From contig CAJHZI010000696.1 in NCBI GenBank assembly GCA_905160935.1, positions 514,501 to 578,500 on the forward strand: a DNA stretch of 64,000 nt, read 5' to 3'. Positions 51,603 through 63,262 of the stretch are shown one piece after another. Below the pieces are notes generated by a model. That model ran no database searches. It was not told where the DNA came from and saw only the letters and a program-made list of their open reading frames with translations. Numbering within the stretch: the first letter of the stretch is position 1; each line of letters starts with the position of its first letter. The translations under genes and the position numbers were made by a program. Source of the DNA: Enchytraeus crypticus. Taxonomy: Eukaryota; Annelida; Clitellata; Enchytraeida; Enchytraeidae.

Positions 51603-52224
51603 TATTTTTATTATTATTACAAGCTGCATTGTCTGTATGATCTCACAGAGCTCAGGCTCTTCTATTTCACCTTCTTAATATTTTTTATTTATTTATTTTC
51701 TTGCTAAGTATTTCTGTATTCAATCTTTTTGTGACCAACAAAACAAACATTCAAAGATCAAAAGCTACTGCGCTTATTGTTATTGACAACTGAAGTTAAT
51801 TCTCTTAGTCACTAGATATGAATAAATAAATAAATAAATATAACTATATAAATATAAATAAATTCATAACAACTTTTCTAAATCCCGACCTTGGCTTAAC
51901 CGGGATTCAAGGGAAGATAATGATCATGACTCGATATGAATAAATAAAAAGGAAATTGTCAGTCAAATCCAGAGTAAAACAATGAAGAAACAACAAACTG
52001 TCATATTACAAAATCAGGAATATTTTTGTCTTTTTGTTTCTTCAGATCGCTTTTCTCAACAAGTTTCTTCTAACGAGCGTTATTAGCAGAATTATTTTGC
52101 TACTTCTGTTTCAGTGGTCGTTTTTTCTTCTAAGTTTTCCAGCGAGTATTTTTATGTGAGTGGACACGTTTAAAAGTTGAAAGGTGCTGTTAAGTACAAC
52201 TTGTTTATGGGTTTTGGCAAACCT

Positions 52225-52412
52225 TTGTTGTATCCGCGTTGTTGAAGAATAGGCCAACCGTGGACTTCACGCGTCGTAAAAGGCGACAAAGCACTACGAT
52301 CCAAACCAACGTCAGAAAGGGCTTTCGGTTGGTGAGCGCCTAGCTCCAAAATTTGCTATGAAAGTTTCTAATTCGGACCCTAGTTAAACTGGGATTTAAG
52401 GGAAGATGACGA
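52225..52412 (+). mobile_element. Dispersed repeat R3, longer copy
   Basis: GTTGAAGAATAGGCCAACCG and GCGTCGTAAAAGGCGACAAA give the R3 core. It ends with CCCTAGTTAAACTGGGATTT and AAGGGAAGATGACGATGAC. That end also occurs alone at 41360-41408 and 51875-51935. Confidence 0.6.
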
Positions 52413-54700
52413 TGACAAACCAGTAATCGTCTGAAACTGCCATCCTTTTACAAAATACTTCATGTATTTGGTTTGTTGTGCAAGCTGTTGCGCAAGAGAG
52501 AGATGTTGAGTAAGATATAATCAAATTCGTTAAACAAATTAGGAAGACAATATTTCTTTCAGTTCATTCAATATTGGATTTCTATATGCAAATAAAATCA
52601 GTTAATAACCAGACTCAATGATACTTAACAATCAATCAACTATTCACTGGATAACATAATCAGTTAATCAGATTTAGCAAACTCAATTAGGATTCAACGT
52701 CCGTGCTATGCACCATGTTCCAGACAATGCGTTCCAGGTATTCACAACGTCAAAAGCTAATCTAATAGGAGTGGGCCACCGAAGCTATCATCAAAGGATT
52801 GCACTCAAGAACATGTGTCTAGGAGTGCACTTAATGATTATTCTCTCGCTTTATTTCTGTATTTGAGACTTCTGTAAGCCGAAAACGTCGCCATAAACTC
52901 GGGGCTTCCGATTTCTAAATTCCTGAAGTGATTCATTCCAAAAGTTTTTACCGAAGTTATTCAAATTTCAGTTTGTTTGGTGGCAGACGGCTTGTGTTAC
53001 CTATCACCAATTTAAGCAATTCAATGACTGTCATTTTTAAAGTCGTATAAAATATTTTTAGCTTTATTTAAGCACCTTCAAGAGTTTCGATAAAATGATA
53101 AGTGTTGCCCTAGGCTGACTTTGCTCGTCAATCAGAGTTATAATTGCCATTATTTCATGGCGCAAAACCTAAATCACATATAGACTAAAATCTCAAATTC
53201 ATTAAGCTATACAAAACGTTGAAATATTTATAAATCTTTCTTAGTGGACCTGCCAGTAGGCAGTGCACTAAGAGAGAGGTTACACATATGACAACCAAGT
53301 GTGCTATTTGCTACTTGTTTAGTTTCTGTTTTACTTACTACTTCCTTAGTTCTTCTTTTTCTTTTTTTTCTCCTTCCTTTCCATGGTTAATAAAGTAATC
53401 GTCACCATTTGAAGGTGAATCGATTGCAGCCGGCGCGGATTTACGAATAACCTTCCAACAACCTCTGGAATTTTTCATTTTAATCTGTCACTTAACGTTG
53501 ACAATTCAACGTTTGCTATATGAAACCTTAGAACGATTCGGCTTTTCTAGTTACAATTATTCATTACGTATCGATTATATCAATGCATTCATGCCGATGA
53601 TAGATATAAGTAGCTAATGATACCTGTACAACAGAGGACGATACATACATGTATATATGATAAAAAAGACATGCATCGTAGAACACATAATGCTACACGA
53701 AGGTACATGAAGAAAATCTGTAGTAGTTAGGTCCAATTTTCACAGGAAACCCGTTTATTTTAAAGACATTTTAGCAATGCCAGAAAATTGTTATTATCAT
53801 ATCAATGTTTACTATTCGGTATTGTAACATCAGCGTTGTATCATCATTGTAACATCAGAGTAGGCTTGCTTCGCTTAACTGCAGCTACGAAGAAATCAAT
53901 TTGGACCCTTTGTAAAGCGAATGCGTTTTTAAAATTCTACCCTCATATTAAACTTTCAGTTAAATGTTCATAAGTTGCAAATTTTTGTTATCATTTTATT
54001 TAAGCTTAGTGTCGGTTTCGTACCGCGAGCATACCGTTAGTGAGGTATCGACTATGTTTGTTGAAGCGATCAATCAGTTAAAGATTATTTAACGTCATGT
54101 TTCTTATCTGCATTTTACGTCATCGATTTTACAGTTAGAATAAGAACTTCATTTAGCTTCTAGAAAATAATACATTGCATTTTTATGCCTTCAATCGTTA
54201 TTTTGCGCGGCAATCCAATTTCACATAATTATGAAGCTATCGTAATTTCTTATCGATTTCGTGAGCTGATTAGTTAATGTCGCAATTACATCCGGCGATA
54301 CATTCAATGCAATGTTTCCAGAGATCTCAACATGTGTCTAAAGTCTAAACATCTAAATGGACGAATATATCTAACTTCGTATTCACGATGACACTCGTCA
54401 CTTCGTGGATTCAACCGGTTTCGAATTGAAGCCCCTTAATCTTCTGTTTAACAAATAAATTTGAGAGCAACCGACTGGAGGACTGAGAATGTTTATGTAT
54501 CAGTTGCTGCCGGACTTTAAAAGGATCGGCCTCTTGGACGGTTGCTCGGATAATGAGGCTTTTAGAGTTAATAAATGAAGATGAATGGCGGACAGGCTGA
54601 TATCTGACGTGCGAATTACTCGGCATCTTACACCGGAAATCCCTGTCTGTCAATCCGTGATTCTAGTAAAACTCTAGAAGCTTCTGATTCTAAGGATTCT
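52413..54700. other. PDE3 intron 9, middle part
   Basis: AT-rich DNA. Apart from the short LINE end at 53240-53282 I recognise nothing. ORFs are at most 80 codons. Confidence 0.5.
53240..53282 (+). mobile_element. Short GA-tailed LINE 3' end
   Basis: Only the last 40 bases are left: GGACCTGCCAGTAGGCAGTG followed by CACTAAGAGAGAGG. It matches the plus-strand copy at 58780-58818. Confidence 0.6.
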
Positions 54701-54705
54701 GATTC

Positions 54706-54835
54706 TGGCTGGAGCCAGTTGCGATGTCGGTAAGATATTCGATTGCGGATCGGTATGTGCGGGGTTGAAATCCTGGGCTCGTCCGTAATTGACATCGCGT
54801 TCGAGTGAGGAAACTGACGTTAGCTTTTGCTTTAA
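54706..54835 (+). mobile_element. tRNA-derived SINE, family S2
   Basis: It matches 49049-49200 from GGCTGGAGCCAGTTGCGATG through the B-box area (GGGGTTGAAATCCTGG) to GAGGAAACTGACGTTAGC. It lies in PDE3 intron 9. Confidence 0.78.
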
Positions 54836-54984
54836 GATGTTAAGAGAGATCATGAAGATGACTATTCGAGCTGAGCTTCATAAATGACTGATTCGTTATG
54901 AGTACGAGTATATTTAATAATAGTATATTTTACCTTACCACTAGGAGTGCGTGATTCTATAAGCGCAGCCTCATCAACCTCCAC

Positions 54985-55172
54985 TTTCTACTCATCTCTC
55001 TCTCTCTCTCTCCTCATCTCTATCTCCTCTTTCTCACTCTTCTTTCTTCTGTCTCTCTCTCTCTCTCTTATCTGTTTTTCTCATACTTCTGTTTCTCTGT
55101 TTTATCTCTCGTTCTCTCTTTTTTCTATTCTCTGTTCCTCGTTTCTCTATCTCTCTCGCTCTCTTTATCTAA
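54985..55172. repeat. CT-rich microsatellite tract
   Basis: (CT)n runs with interruptions in PDE3 intron 9. Confidence 0.92.
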
Positions 55173-55324
55173 CTTTATGTGTAAAATTAGACACGTAAAT
55201 ACTATCCATATATGAAGCTGCATACAATGCTAGGTGATTAAATGTGCTCTTTATGCGTAGCAATTTATGTTGTGGGACGTCTCTGACATCGTCCTTGGAT
55301 GAGCAAACGGACGTTAAACCTTTT

Positions 55325-55392
55325 TTTATCGCCCTGGGCTGTATAGGGCCCTGGGCTAAAAAAATAAGATAAAAGAAGGACTTTATTATTAG
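55325..55392 (-). mobile_element. Solo 3' end of subfamily B, copy B2
   Basis: Hairpin arms GCCCTGGGC at 55331-55339 and 55348-55356 match copy B1, as does the AAAAGAAGGACTTTATT-like stretch beside it. Nothing of the coding part is left. It sits at the tail of copy A3, so three pieces are chained. Confidence 0.65.
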
Positions 55393-55439
55393 TATTAGTA
55401 TTATTTTATTTTATTTTATTTTATTTTATTTTTTTTATT

Positions 55440-55886
55440 TTACCCCGGTGAAAAGAACCTGGGGTTTGATAAAAACGATTCGAGCAATACATGCTGAATC
55501 GCCGCCCGGCTACTCGAGGTAATCAATCGGCTTAAAAGAATTTTTGAAACAGACTGCATTAAATCTTTGCAAAGTCATGGAAAGCCTTTGCCAAAGAAAA
55601 GATGTCTCTCGCTTATCGCCGGTTTGCTCTGCAATAAGTCTGCCTATGCCATTAATAAAGTCAACTCCTTCGGGATTCATCGGGCCCATGGTTTCAATGG
55701 TCACCAGAACAACTTCATATCCTAAGGACAGATCACGGTATTTATCCAACTTCCTAGAGTTGGCATGAACAGCAGCTCCACCGGCTGTGACTGAAGTCGT
55801 ATTCAGGTAGGAGTTTCCCATAGTGTCAATGACCGTGAGGTCCCATACGGCACATTTACCTTTGCACCAGGGCACTAAAGTCATGC
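55440..55886 (-). mobile_element. LINE nuclease-domain fragment, copy A3 (5' truncated)
   Basis: On the minus strand the ORF at 55510-55884 starts inside the nuclease (TLVPWCKGKCAVWDLTVIDT) and runs to a stop after KPIDYLE. It is very similar to copy A1 at 39.4-39.9 kb. The 3' hairpin is at 55443-55464 and an ATAAA-rich tail follows. The 5' end stops at an ATT-rich run that is the tail of copy B1. It lies in PDE3 intron 9. Confidence 0.75.
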
Positions 55887-55934
55887 CACTATTATTATTA
55901 TTATTTTTTTTATTATTTTTTTTATTTTTTATTT

Positions 55935-57257
<1,323 letters not shown>

Positions 57258-57639
57258 GGAGATGAGGAATCGAAGCTAGGACTACCCATATCACCATACA
57301 TGGATCGACGATGTCCTCGCCTTGCCTCGCTCCAGGACTCGTTCATATCTCACTTGGTCGCCCCTTTGTGCATGGCTCTGTACGCCGCTGAGCTGCTCCC
57401 GGGGTCCTGGGTTCCAGTCCAGACCCAGTCCGGCAATCAGTCCCGTCGTGCCACGCTGTCACCACAAGCCCCGCCCCTCGAGGCTGAAATAAATGTGAGT
57501 GGTCTGAGATCTGACGACAGTACTGATGAGGCTGAAGGAACGGATGAAAACTATAATGACGAGGATGCAACGGCAGATGATGATGAGGAGGACGGTGATG
57601 GCGGGAGCGTTGAAAAAGGAAGCAAAGATAAAGGAGATG
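57258..57639 (+). CDS. PDE3: PDE3 exon 11 (catalytic C-terminus and acidic stretch)
   Basis: The acceptor TTTGATAG ends at 57257 and lies at the end of a GATT-rich repeat. The peptide begins [20 protein letters not shown] and has [17 protein letters not shown]. The Gln in LQDSFI corresponds to the purine-binding glutamine of phosphodiesterases, with Phe close behind as the ring-stacking partner. The catalytic part ends around AELLPGSWV. After that comes a strongly acidic segment ([20 protein letters not shown]), as in vertebrate PDE3. The donor GGAGATG|GTTTGT at 57640 leaves phase 1. The ORF extension to 57704 is intron. Confidence 0.95.
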
Positions 57640-58077
57640 GTTTGTGTTTAAATATTTTAGTTTTGAAGTCGTTGTTTGATGTTATTTTATGGTTAAATCT
57701 CTGATCCTTTTTGGATGAAAACATTTCCAATACACAAATTCTGCTTCAGCCTCTAATGGCTTCTCATCATGGGCCTACTTTAAAGTCATTTCGTAATATT
57801 AAAAATGTTTCCATTGAAACAAAATTGAATTATGGTCTGTGGGTACTCAGTCGTCATCGTGTGGTGCTTTGGTGCCTGTTTGTATAGAGTCTGCAAGAGA
57901 CGTCCCTAACATTGCCGTATGGTAAGGAACCGGACATTAAATTCTTATTGATTGATTGATTCAAAAATGTTCTTTTCATTGACGAAACAATATGGCCAGT
58001 GATGCTTATTTATTTTCCTCACTCTTCCATTAACCTCTAGCATGATGCATTGAATTACGCTAAATCACAGATTGTAA
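57640..58077. other. PDE3 intron 11, first part
   Basis: Contains a SINE-like tail (57893-57950) ending in GATTGATT. Nothing else recognised. Confidence 0.5.
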
Positions 58078-58265
58078 TTCACACATTGTGATTAACACAT
58101 GGTGATTAACACATGGTGATTAACACATGGTGATTAACACAGGGTGGTTAACACATAGTGATTAACACATGGTGATTAACACATGGTGGTTAACACATGG
58201 TGATTAACACATGGTGATTAACACATGGTGATTAATACATGGTGATTAACACATGGTGATTAATC
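58078..58265. repeat. 14-bp minisatellite, about 13 copies
   Basis: Unit TAACACATGGTGAT with few variants, in PDE3 intron 11. Confidence 0.95.
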
Positions 58266-58449
58266 ACAAGTTGAGATTAATCACACACTGTGATTAATTA
58301 CACTGATGTTTTATGATGCTAATGCTCTTCTCTGTCTCTGTATTTTTCTGCCACATGGCAATTCCAAGGTGCTTCTCACAATCTGGTTGCAGTCTCACTA
58401 ATTAACACTTCATAGACCAACATGTGCGTCCCATCACAATGTTATGTTA

Positions 58450-58622
58450 TGTCACATTATTACGTACTCGCCAGTAATACAGCCTTGGAGATACCAATCT
58501 GATAGAATTTTCACTATTTTCCTCAATCTTGCTTAATCGCCTCCTACGACACTCGCAGCAACCATTTGGTTTATTCTGCCCTGTCCGGTAGACCGCAATA
58601 CCGTAACTTATACTAATTATGT
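58450..58622 (-). mobile_element. Dispersed repeat R3, reversed
   Basis: ATCGCCTCCTACGACACTCG and TTTATTCTGCCCTGTCCGGT are the reverse of the R3 core. It lies in PDE3 intron 11. Confidence 0.5.
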
Positions 58623-58654
58623 TTTTAAAAATTATAGTAATCATAGTAATGCAG

Positions 58655-58818
58655 AATGAAAGAAAATAGAGGCAGAGGCAGGCCAGATTAGGTATGTTAG
58701 ATGATTTAAAGACCCACTCATACGTTGACATGAAGAGGAAATCGGAAGACAAAGAGGAGCGAATGCGTTATATACCATGGACCTGCAAGTAGGCAGTGCA
58801 CCAAGAGAGAGTAATCGT
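58655..58818 (+). mobile_element. GA-tailed LINE 3' copy
   Basis: The plus strand carries GGCAGAGGCAGGCCAGATTA (RGRPR box), TTAGATGATTTAAAG (LDDLK), GTTGACATGAAGAGGAAA (VDMKRK), then ACCATGGACCTGC and AGTGCACCAAGAGAGAG. This is the same end as the minus-strand copies, in the other orientation. It lies in PDE3 intron 11. Confidence 0.75.
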
Positions 58819-58871
58819 AGTAAATTATTGTCACACTCTATTTAATAATTTTGAATGTTTCCATAGCATAG

Positions 58872-59100
58872 TGAATGTCTCTATAGCGTAGTGGTATCGT
58901 CATGAAGTTTTAAATGATAGATCATGAGGTGAGTTGAACCCTCGTGAGTTCGAATCCCAGCCGCGCTGATCTGAGAGTAAAATTTCGGACATTCACTGGG
59001 CTGGTTATACGGAAAATGGTATAAATTGCCTAGCGGTTTAAACATGTGGTATTAAAAAGTGATAGATATCAACACAGTTGATCATTTCACTATAATGTGT
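58872..59100 (+). mobile_element. tRNA-derived SINE, family S1
   Basis: GAATGTCTCTATAGCGTAGT begins the head, GAGTTCGAATCCCAG is the B box, and the tail runs to ATCATTTCACTATAATGTGT. It ends about 75 bases before PDE3 exon 12. Confidence 0.8.
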
Positions 59101-59171
59101 GTTTACTTACTTTCTGACTTTATTTTACTGTCAAATGTTAACATTTGGCCATTCTTGTTCTGCTTCCTCAG

Positions 59172-59329
59172 ATGGTCAGGAGGCGGGTAGAAGGAAGTCT
59201 TCAGGAGCCAGTGCGAGATCACGGAGGTCCTCCTCAGTCACCATCGAGTGTCCAATGGTCAAGAATCTTCGTCAGAACAAGAACATGTGGATCAAGAGGC
59301 TGGAACAAGAAGACGCTCAAGAAAAATTG
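59172..59329 (+). CDS. PDE3: PDE3 exon 12 (basic C-terminal segment)
   Basis: The acceptor TCTGCTTCCTCAG ends at 59171 and the donor AAATTG|GTAATC is at 59330. Joined to exon 11 in phase 1, the peptide runs DGQEAGRRKSSGASARSRRS and then SSVTIECPMVKNLRQNKNMW followed by IKRLEQEDAQEKL. The pattern of arginine/serine-rich stretch, a hydrophobic segment, then N-x-x-M-W and an acidic helix matches the vertebrate PDE3 C-terminus. RRSSS and RRKSS are possible kinase sites. A SINE copy ends about 75 bases upstream, and another begins about 60 bases after the donor. Confidence 0.93.
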
Positions 59330-59389
59330 GTAATCAGTTGCTTTTCGTTATGTAATATTTACATATTAATAAATTAATTGCATTATTCA

Positions 59390-59490
59390 CGGATCAGTAT
59401 GTGCGGGGTTCAAATCCTGGGCTCGCCCGTCACTGACATTGCGTTCGAGTGAGGAAACTGACGTTAACATTAGCTTTTTTAGCTTTTTTA
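59390..59490 (+). mobile_element. tRNA-derived SINE, family S2 (5' truncated)
   Basis: It begins inside the head (GGATCAGTATGTGCGGGGTT) and runs through CAAATCCTGGGCTCGCCCGT to GAGGAAACTGACGTTAACAT. It lies about 60 bases after the exon 12 donor. Confidence 0.78.
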
Positions 59491-59907
59491 ATTATTTTAT
59501 TTTTTATTTAAATTTAAATGTTATAATTTAATATTTTATTATTTAGTAAGCACTCTTGTAATGGAACTGGTAATGCTAAAAATTATTTCATTATTTTCGT
59601 ATTTAATTGTTAGATTTTAGTCGATACGATTTGTATTGGTGGTAAAGTATTCTGGTAGATCACCGGAAGAATTTGTAAAACGAGCCGCATTAAAGTCTAA
59701 ATTGGCTAGTTAATGGCCGTTCCAGATTTGTAGTGGTGATTATTAACTTCAGTTAGAGGTCATGGTTTTCCCGTTAGTGGTTATGGTAGTGAATGTGAAG
59801 GTCAACGGATCTAACGGCTTAACAATTATATTATTATTAATAATAGTAATAATAATAAAAGTTTAAAGAAAATGCAATGAAAATTTATTTTATTTTATCT
59901 TGAACAG
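59491..59907. other. PDE3 intron 12, second part
   Basis: AT-rich DNA with a short TTATTAATAAT stretch at 59828-59857. Nothing else recognised. Confidence 0.5.
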
Positions 59908-60348
59908 GCTTCAAGCTCAGAAGCAACACCCCAATCCACTGGTGCTACCTCTAATTCTACAAATTCAACTCAAACTTCTAACATTCCAGCATCTGAATCA
60001 ACAGCTACAAGTTCAGCAGCAGCTGCTGTCAGCTCCGAGGCTGCTTCGACTGGCCTACCAACAGCTTCGAGTCCGGCAACTGCTGTATCAGGCCCAGCTG
60101 CTGTTTCAAGCCATTCAGCTGCTACAACATCAAGCCTTGCTACTAATTCTAGCCTAGCTGCTGCTTCAACTCTAGGCCATGATTCTAGGAGAGAGACTGT
60201 TTCAGCTGCCGCTACTACGGCAGCTGTACCTTCAGCTGCTACCGTCGTGGCAGCTACGGCTGCTGCTAGCTCAGCAGCTGCAGCCGCTGTTAAGGATTTA
60301 GCAAATCCGGAATCAAATGTGGACAGTTCTTTGGCTGCAGCCACATAG
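59908..60348 (+). CDS. PDE3: PDE3 exon 13, terminal, Ala/Ser/Thr-rich tail
   Basis: The acceptor TTATCTTGAACAG ends at 59907 and the frame runs 146 codons to TAG at 60346-60348. The peptide is low complexity: ASSSEATPQSTGATSNSTNS at the start, then repeated Ala/Ser/Thr runs, then VKDLANPESNVDSSLAAAT at the end. Vertebrate PDE3 tails are short and acidic, so this is an unusual extension. Support is the phase-0 match to exon 12, the long open frame and the stop. A Gln-rich ORF in another frame and an Ala-rich ORF on the minus strand over the same bases are shadows. No clear AATAAA was seen soon after the stop. Confidence 0.83.
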   Translation, partial: ASSSEATPQSTGATSNSTNSTQTSNIPASESTATSSAAAAVSSEAASTGLPTASSPATAVSGPAAVSSHSAATTSSLATNSSLAAASTLGHDSRRETVSAAATTAAVPSAATVVAATAAASSAAAAAVKDLANPESNVDSSLAAAT

Positions 60349-60937
60349 TGATATTAACTAAACACAATACAATATCTTATAATACCTATTTAACGCCCTG
60401 CTCTTCATCTCAAAGCGATGATCAGGGACTGATTTACAGGTATTTTTATTTGATTGCGTTCGACATCTTTAGCAAATGTAATTGTAAATGTAGAAATACA
60501 TAGATATTTAGCAAACTAAAAGTACAAATTTGTTGCATGCAGGTTACACTACGTAATGCGCTTTAAGTGTCTTACTAAATGTCCTATTCTGTGGGCTAAT
60601 TAATTTTATGAATTGACAAAAAATTGTTACAAATATTTAGTTTTCCTCAGAATTAGCAAAAATACCTTTTTAGACTATAACGGAAACCAAACGTCTACCC
60701 TTTTGGTAGAGAAACTTGCGTGAAGCTGCGTTCATGTGATGACCCAATCTCTTCAGCGTAGTAAAAATGCTCCAGTAGCCATGCATATTGCATACTACTT
60801 TCTACTTTTAGAAAACTGTATTTGCCCGGTTACTGCTTATCTAAGCACGCCTATAATATTGTTATCTTTAAGGACTTGGCTTTGAGCTGAGATTTCGAAA
60901 CGCTAATATAAAGTAGTTAATATTAACGCTAAAATTG
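60349..60937 (+). other. Probable PDE3 3' untranslated region and flank
   Basis: AT-rich DNA after the stop. No canonical AATAAA was found by eye, so the transcript end is unknown. Confidence 0.35.
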
Positions 60938-60955
60938 ATGCTCTCTCTTTCTCTT

Positions 60956-61002
<47 letters not shown>

Positions 61003-61205
61003 CCTAGCGGCATTCCATGTCATATATTTTTCAACTAATGTTATCCTTTGTTTTCCTTTTCCTTTTTATCTTTTTATATATAAATTTATGAATTCGTCCA
61101 ACATACTTTGCCTCGGTCTTCATTTAATGCTTTCTCGATGCATTCCTTCTTCTTCAATAAGCGTAATTTAATCTTTGCTTATTGATTGATATGGAATATC
61201 CTGTC
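60938..61205 (-). mobile_element. Diverged GA-tailed LINE 3' copy
   Basis: A (CT)n run at 60941-60997 is followed by TAATACCTAGCGGCATTCCA and, after about 90 bases, by the reverse of an RPR-x-x-MLDE-like segment (TCGTCCAACATACTTTGCCT). It lies about 600 bases after the PDE3 stop. Confidence 0.55.
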
Positions 61206-61378
61206 ATCATTCTTAAAGGACGAAATAGAATTCAAATCACTCTTAATGTTTTTATCTTTTAACTCGCTATTAGTCTGTCATTCAGAGTTGAACAGGAATC
61301 AGTGTCTAGAATTTCTTTGAACCGGTATATGTCTAACTTTTTAAACAGTCGATAACTTATTAAGCACGTTGAATTAAA

Positions 61379-61440
61379 GGGATAGATATTATCACGGATG
61401 ATAAATTTAAAGTGTAATGTGTGTTTGTTCTTGTAACTGT
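61379..61440 (+). mobile_element. SINE S1 tail only
   Basis: GGGATAGATATTATCACGGA and TTAAAGTGTAATGTGTGTTT resemble the last part of the S1 copies at 40.5, 46.7 and 59.1 kb. Confidence 0.4.
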
Positions 61441-61491
61441 TTTATTATATTCTGTTGGAACTTGCATTTTACTGTATTTGATTCGCAAACT

Positions 61492-61715
61492 GGATCGTAT
61501 TGGTACACTCGTATTGATACACTCGTACTGATACACTCGTATTGATACACTCGTATTGATACACTCGTATTGATACACTCGTATTGATACACTCGTATTG
61601 ATACACTCTGATTGATACACTCGTATTGATACACTCGTTATGACACTATCGTATTGCTAAGCTAGTATTGATACACTCGTATTGATACACTCGTATTGAT
61701 TCGCTCGTATTGATA
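61492..61715. repeat. 14-bp minisatellite, about 15 copies
   Basis: Unit GATACACTCGTATT with few variants. Minus-strand ORFs with YECINTSVSIRV-type repeats are translations of it. Confidence 0.95.
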
Positions 61716-62480
61716 CATAGAATACTTAGATTTAGAATATCTTTTGGGTAAATATTGCAGTGTTTATATTTGTGCAAATTGTTAATGTTTTTATTTAAAT
61801 ATTGAAAAGTCTACAACTTTTAGCTCTTTTTTAAACGTGTATCTTGGCATATTGAAAGATTTTAATTTTAAATCTGAATTTATGTGAGTTATATTTTGTA
61901 GAGAACATACAGTATATATAGTAAATATTGCCTAATTTGCTCTCTTCCGTTCTTTTCATCATTGATTTCTTTCATTAAAAAAATTTATGACAATTTTATA
62001 TGCCTACTTAATTTAATACGCATACCACTTTTTAGTTTATTTAAATTATATGCAGTATTAATCAACATTCTTAAACACTGAGTATTGTCACATCATTATT
62101 TTGCATACGATGCAATAGCAATTTTGACATTTTACTTGAATTGCACGTTGAGATTAAGAAAGATTAATTTACTACTTTTGGCACTCATATATGTATTTAA
62201 GATTTCTTTTAAGTACATCTATGTATAACTCGATGAACTGGCGCTTGAATGATTTAATCATCTTTGAACTTGCAGCTAAATTTAAGTGTATTTTTTCAAT
62301 TAAATTGCAGGTTATTATAAACTCCCGATACAGAAGAATTGAAGAATTTGTCAAGCTGCTTTGTTTTCAATATTGTAGTTGTGCCTATCGATGTGTACCA
62401 GTAATGACTAGCTCAACTGAGCAAACCAATCTATTATTGAAACGACTTTTCTTTCTCGACAAATTAAGTCCATAAATCAT
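61716..62480. other. No gene seen
   Basis: AT-rich. The two overlapping short ORFs at 62172-62475 have no recognised domain. Confidence 0.45.
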
Positions 62481-62699
62481 CATCATCATCTTCTTCTTCC
62501 TTTGAATTCCAGTGTAACTAGGGTCGCGAGATTAATGTAATTTGAGAGAATATATGCAAAAAATATAGATAACCCTGATTCGGAGAAAACTTAATATACT
62601 GATTGTATAAGCCCATCCGGATATTAGAGAGTGCTTTTATGTTTTGATTTTCTTCAAGCTGCCAGTCTAATGCAAGTTTCTCAAAAGTGTTACTAGACG

Positions 62700-62965
62700 A
62701 GGATTAGACTCTCTCTTTCACTCTCTAGTATTCTGCCAATTGGCAGGTCGAAGTACATATTCGTGCTCACTTATTGCTTGCACGCTCCATTAAGAGCACT
62801 GCATCGATTAATGCGTTAATCCCTTCACAAAAGGCTATGACTTATATCTTCCGAGACGGTTTCGCTTGCATCTCTATTAGGATTACACTATGTGCAGGAA
62901 ATCGTGAAACTCTTCAAAGGTTTTCTCTAAAGTCAGCTGTATCTTATCCTGTCTGCCTCAACATT
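62700..62965 (-). mobile_element. Diverged repeat sharing the GA-tailed end
   Basis: CTCTCTTTCACTCTCTAGTA is followed by TTCTGCCAATTGGCAGGTCG. The stretch after it (TATTGCTTGCACGCTCCATT) resembles 45395-45425, so 62700-62965 and 45345-45530 are one subfamily. A third, shorter piece is at 63015-63090. Confidence 0.5.
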
Positions 62966-63104
62966 ATTTCTTGATAACATTCGGTTTAGTAAAGTCAGAA
63001 CCGGTTTACTCCTCTTTGTAGTTCTGCGAAATGGCAGGTTCAATGTCCGTATTCATACTTACATTCTGATTTAACACTCAATACAGTAATTCATCGACCA
63101 CATT

Positions 63105-63262
63105 TTGATCGCAACCTCATCAGTCTGCTCTCCACCTGACAGGGGGCTTTAGATTGATAAATCAGGTTTCTTGTTAGTATCCTGCTTAGCCGCGTCTTAC
63201 GACACACGCGATGAACGTTTGGTCTATTCTTTAGTGGTCTGGATACGAAATAGGAGCAACAG
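63105..63262 (-). mobile_element. Dispersed repeat R3, reversed and diverged
   Basis: AGCCGCGTCTTACGACACAC and GGTCTATTCTTTAGTGGTCT are the reverse of the R3 core. Confidence 0.45.

Noticed and set aside
59970-60344. Minus-strand Ala/Val-rich ORF of 124 codons and plus-strand Gln/Leu-rich ORF (59900-60157)
   Set aside because: Both overlap PDE3 exon 13 in other frames; low-complexity coding DNA leaves shadow frames open.
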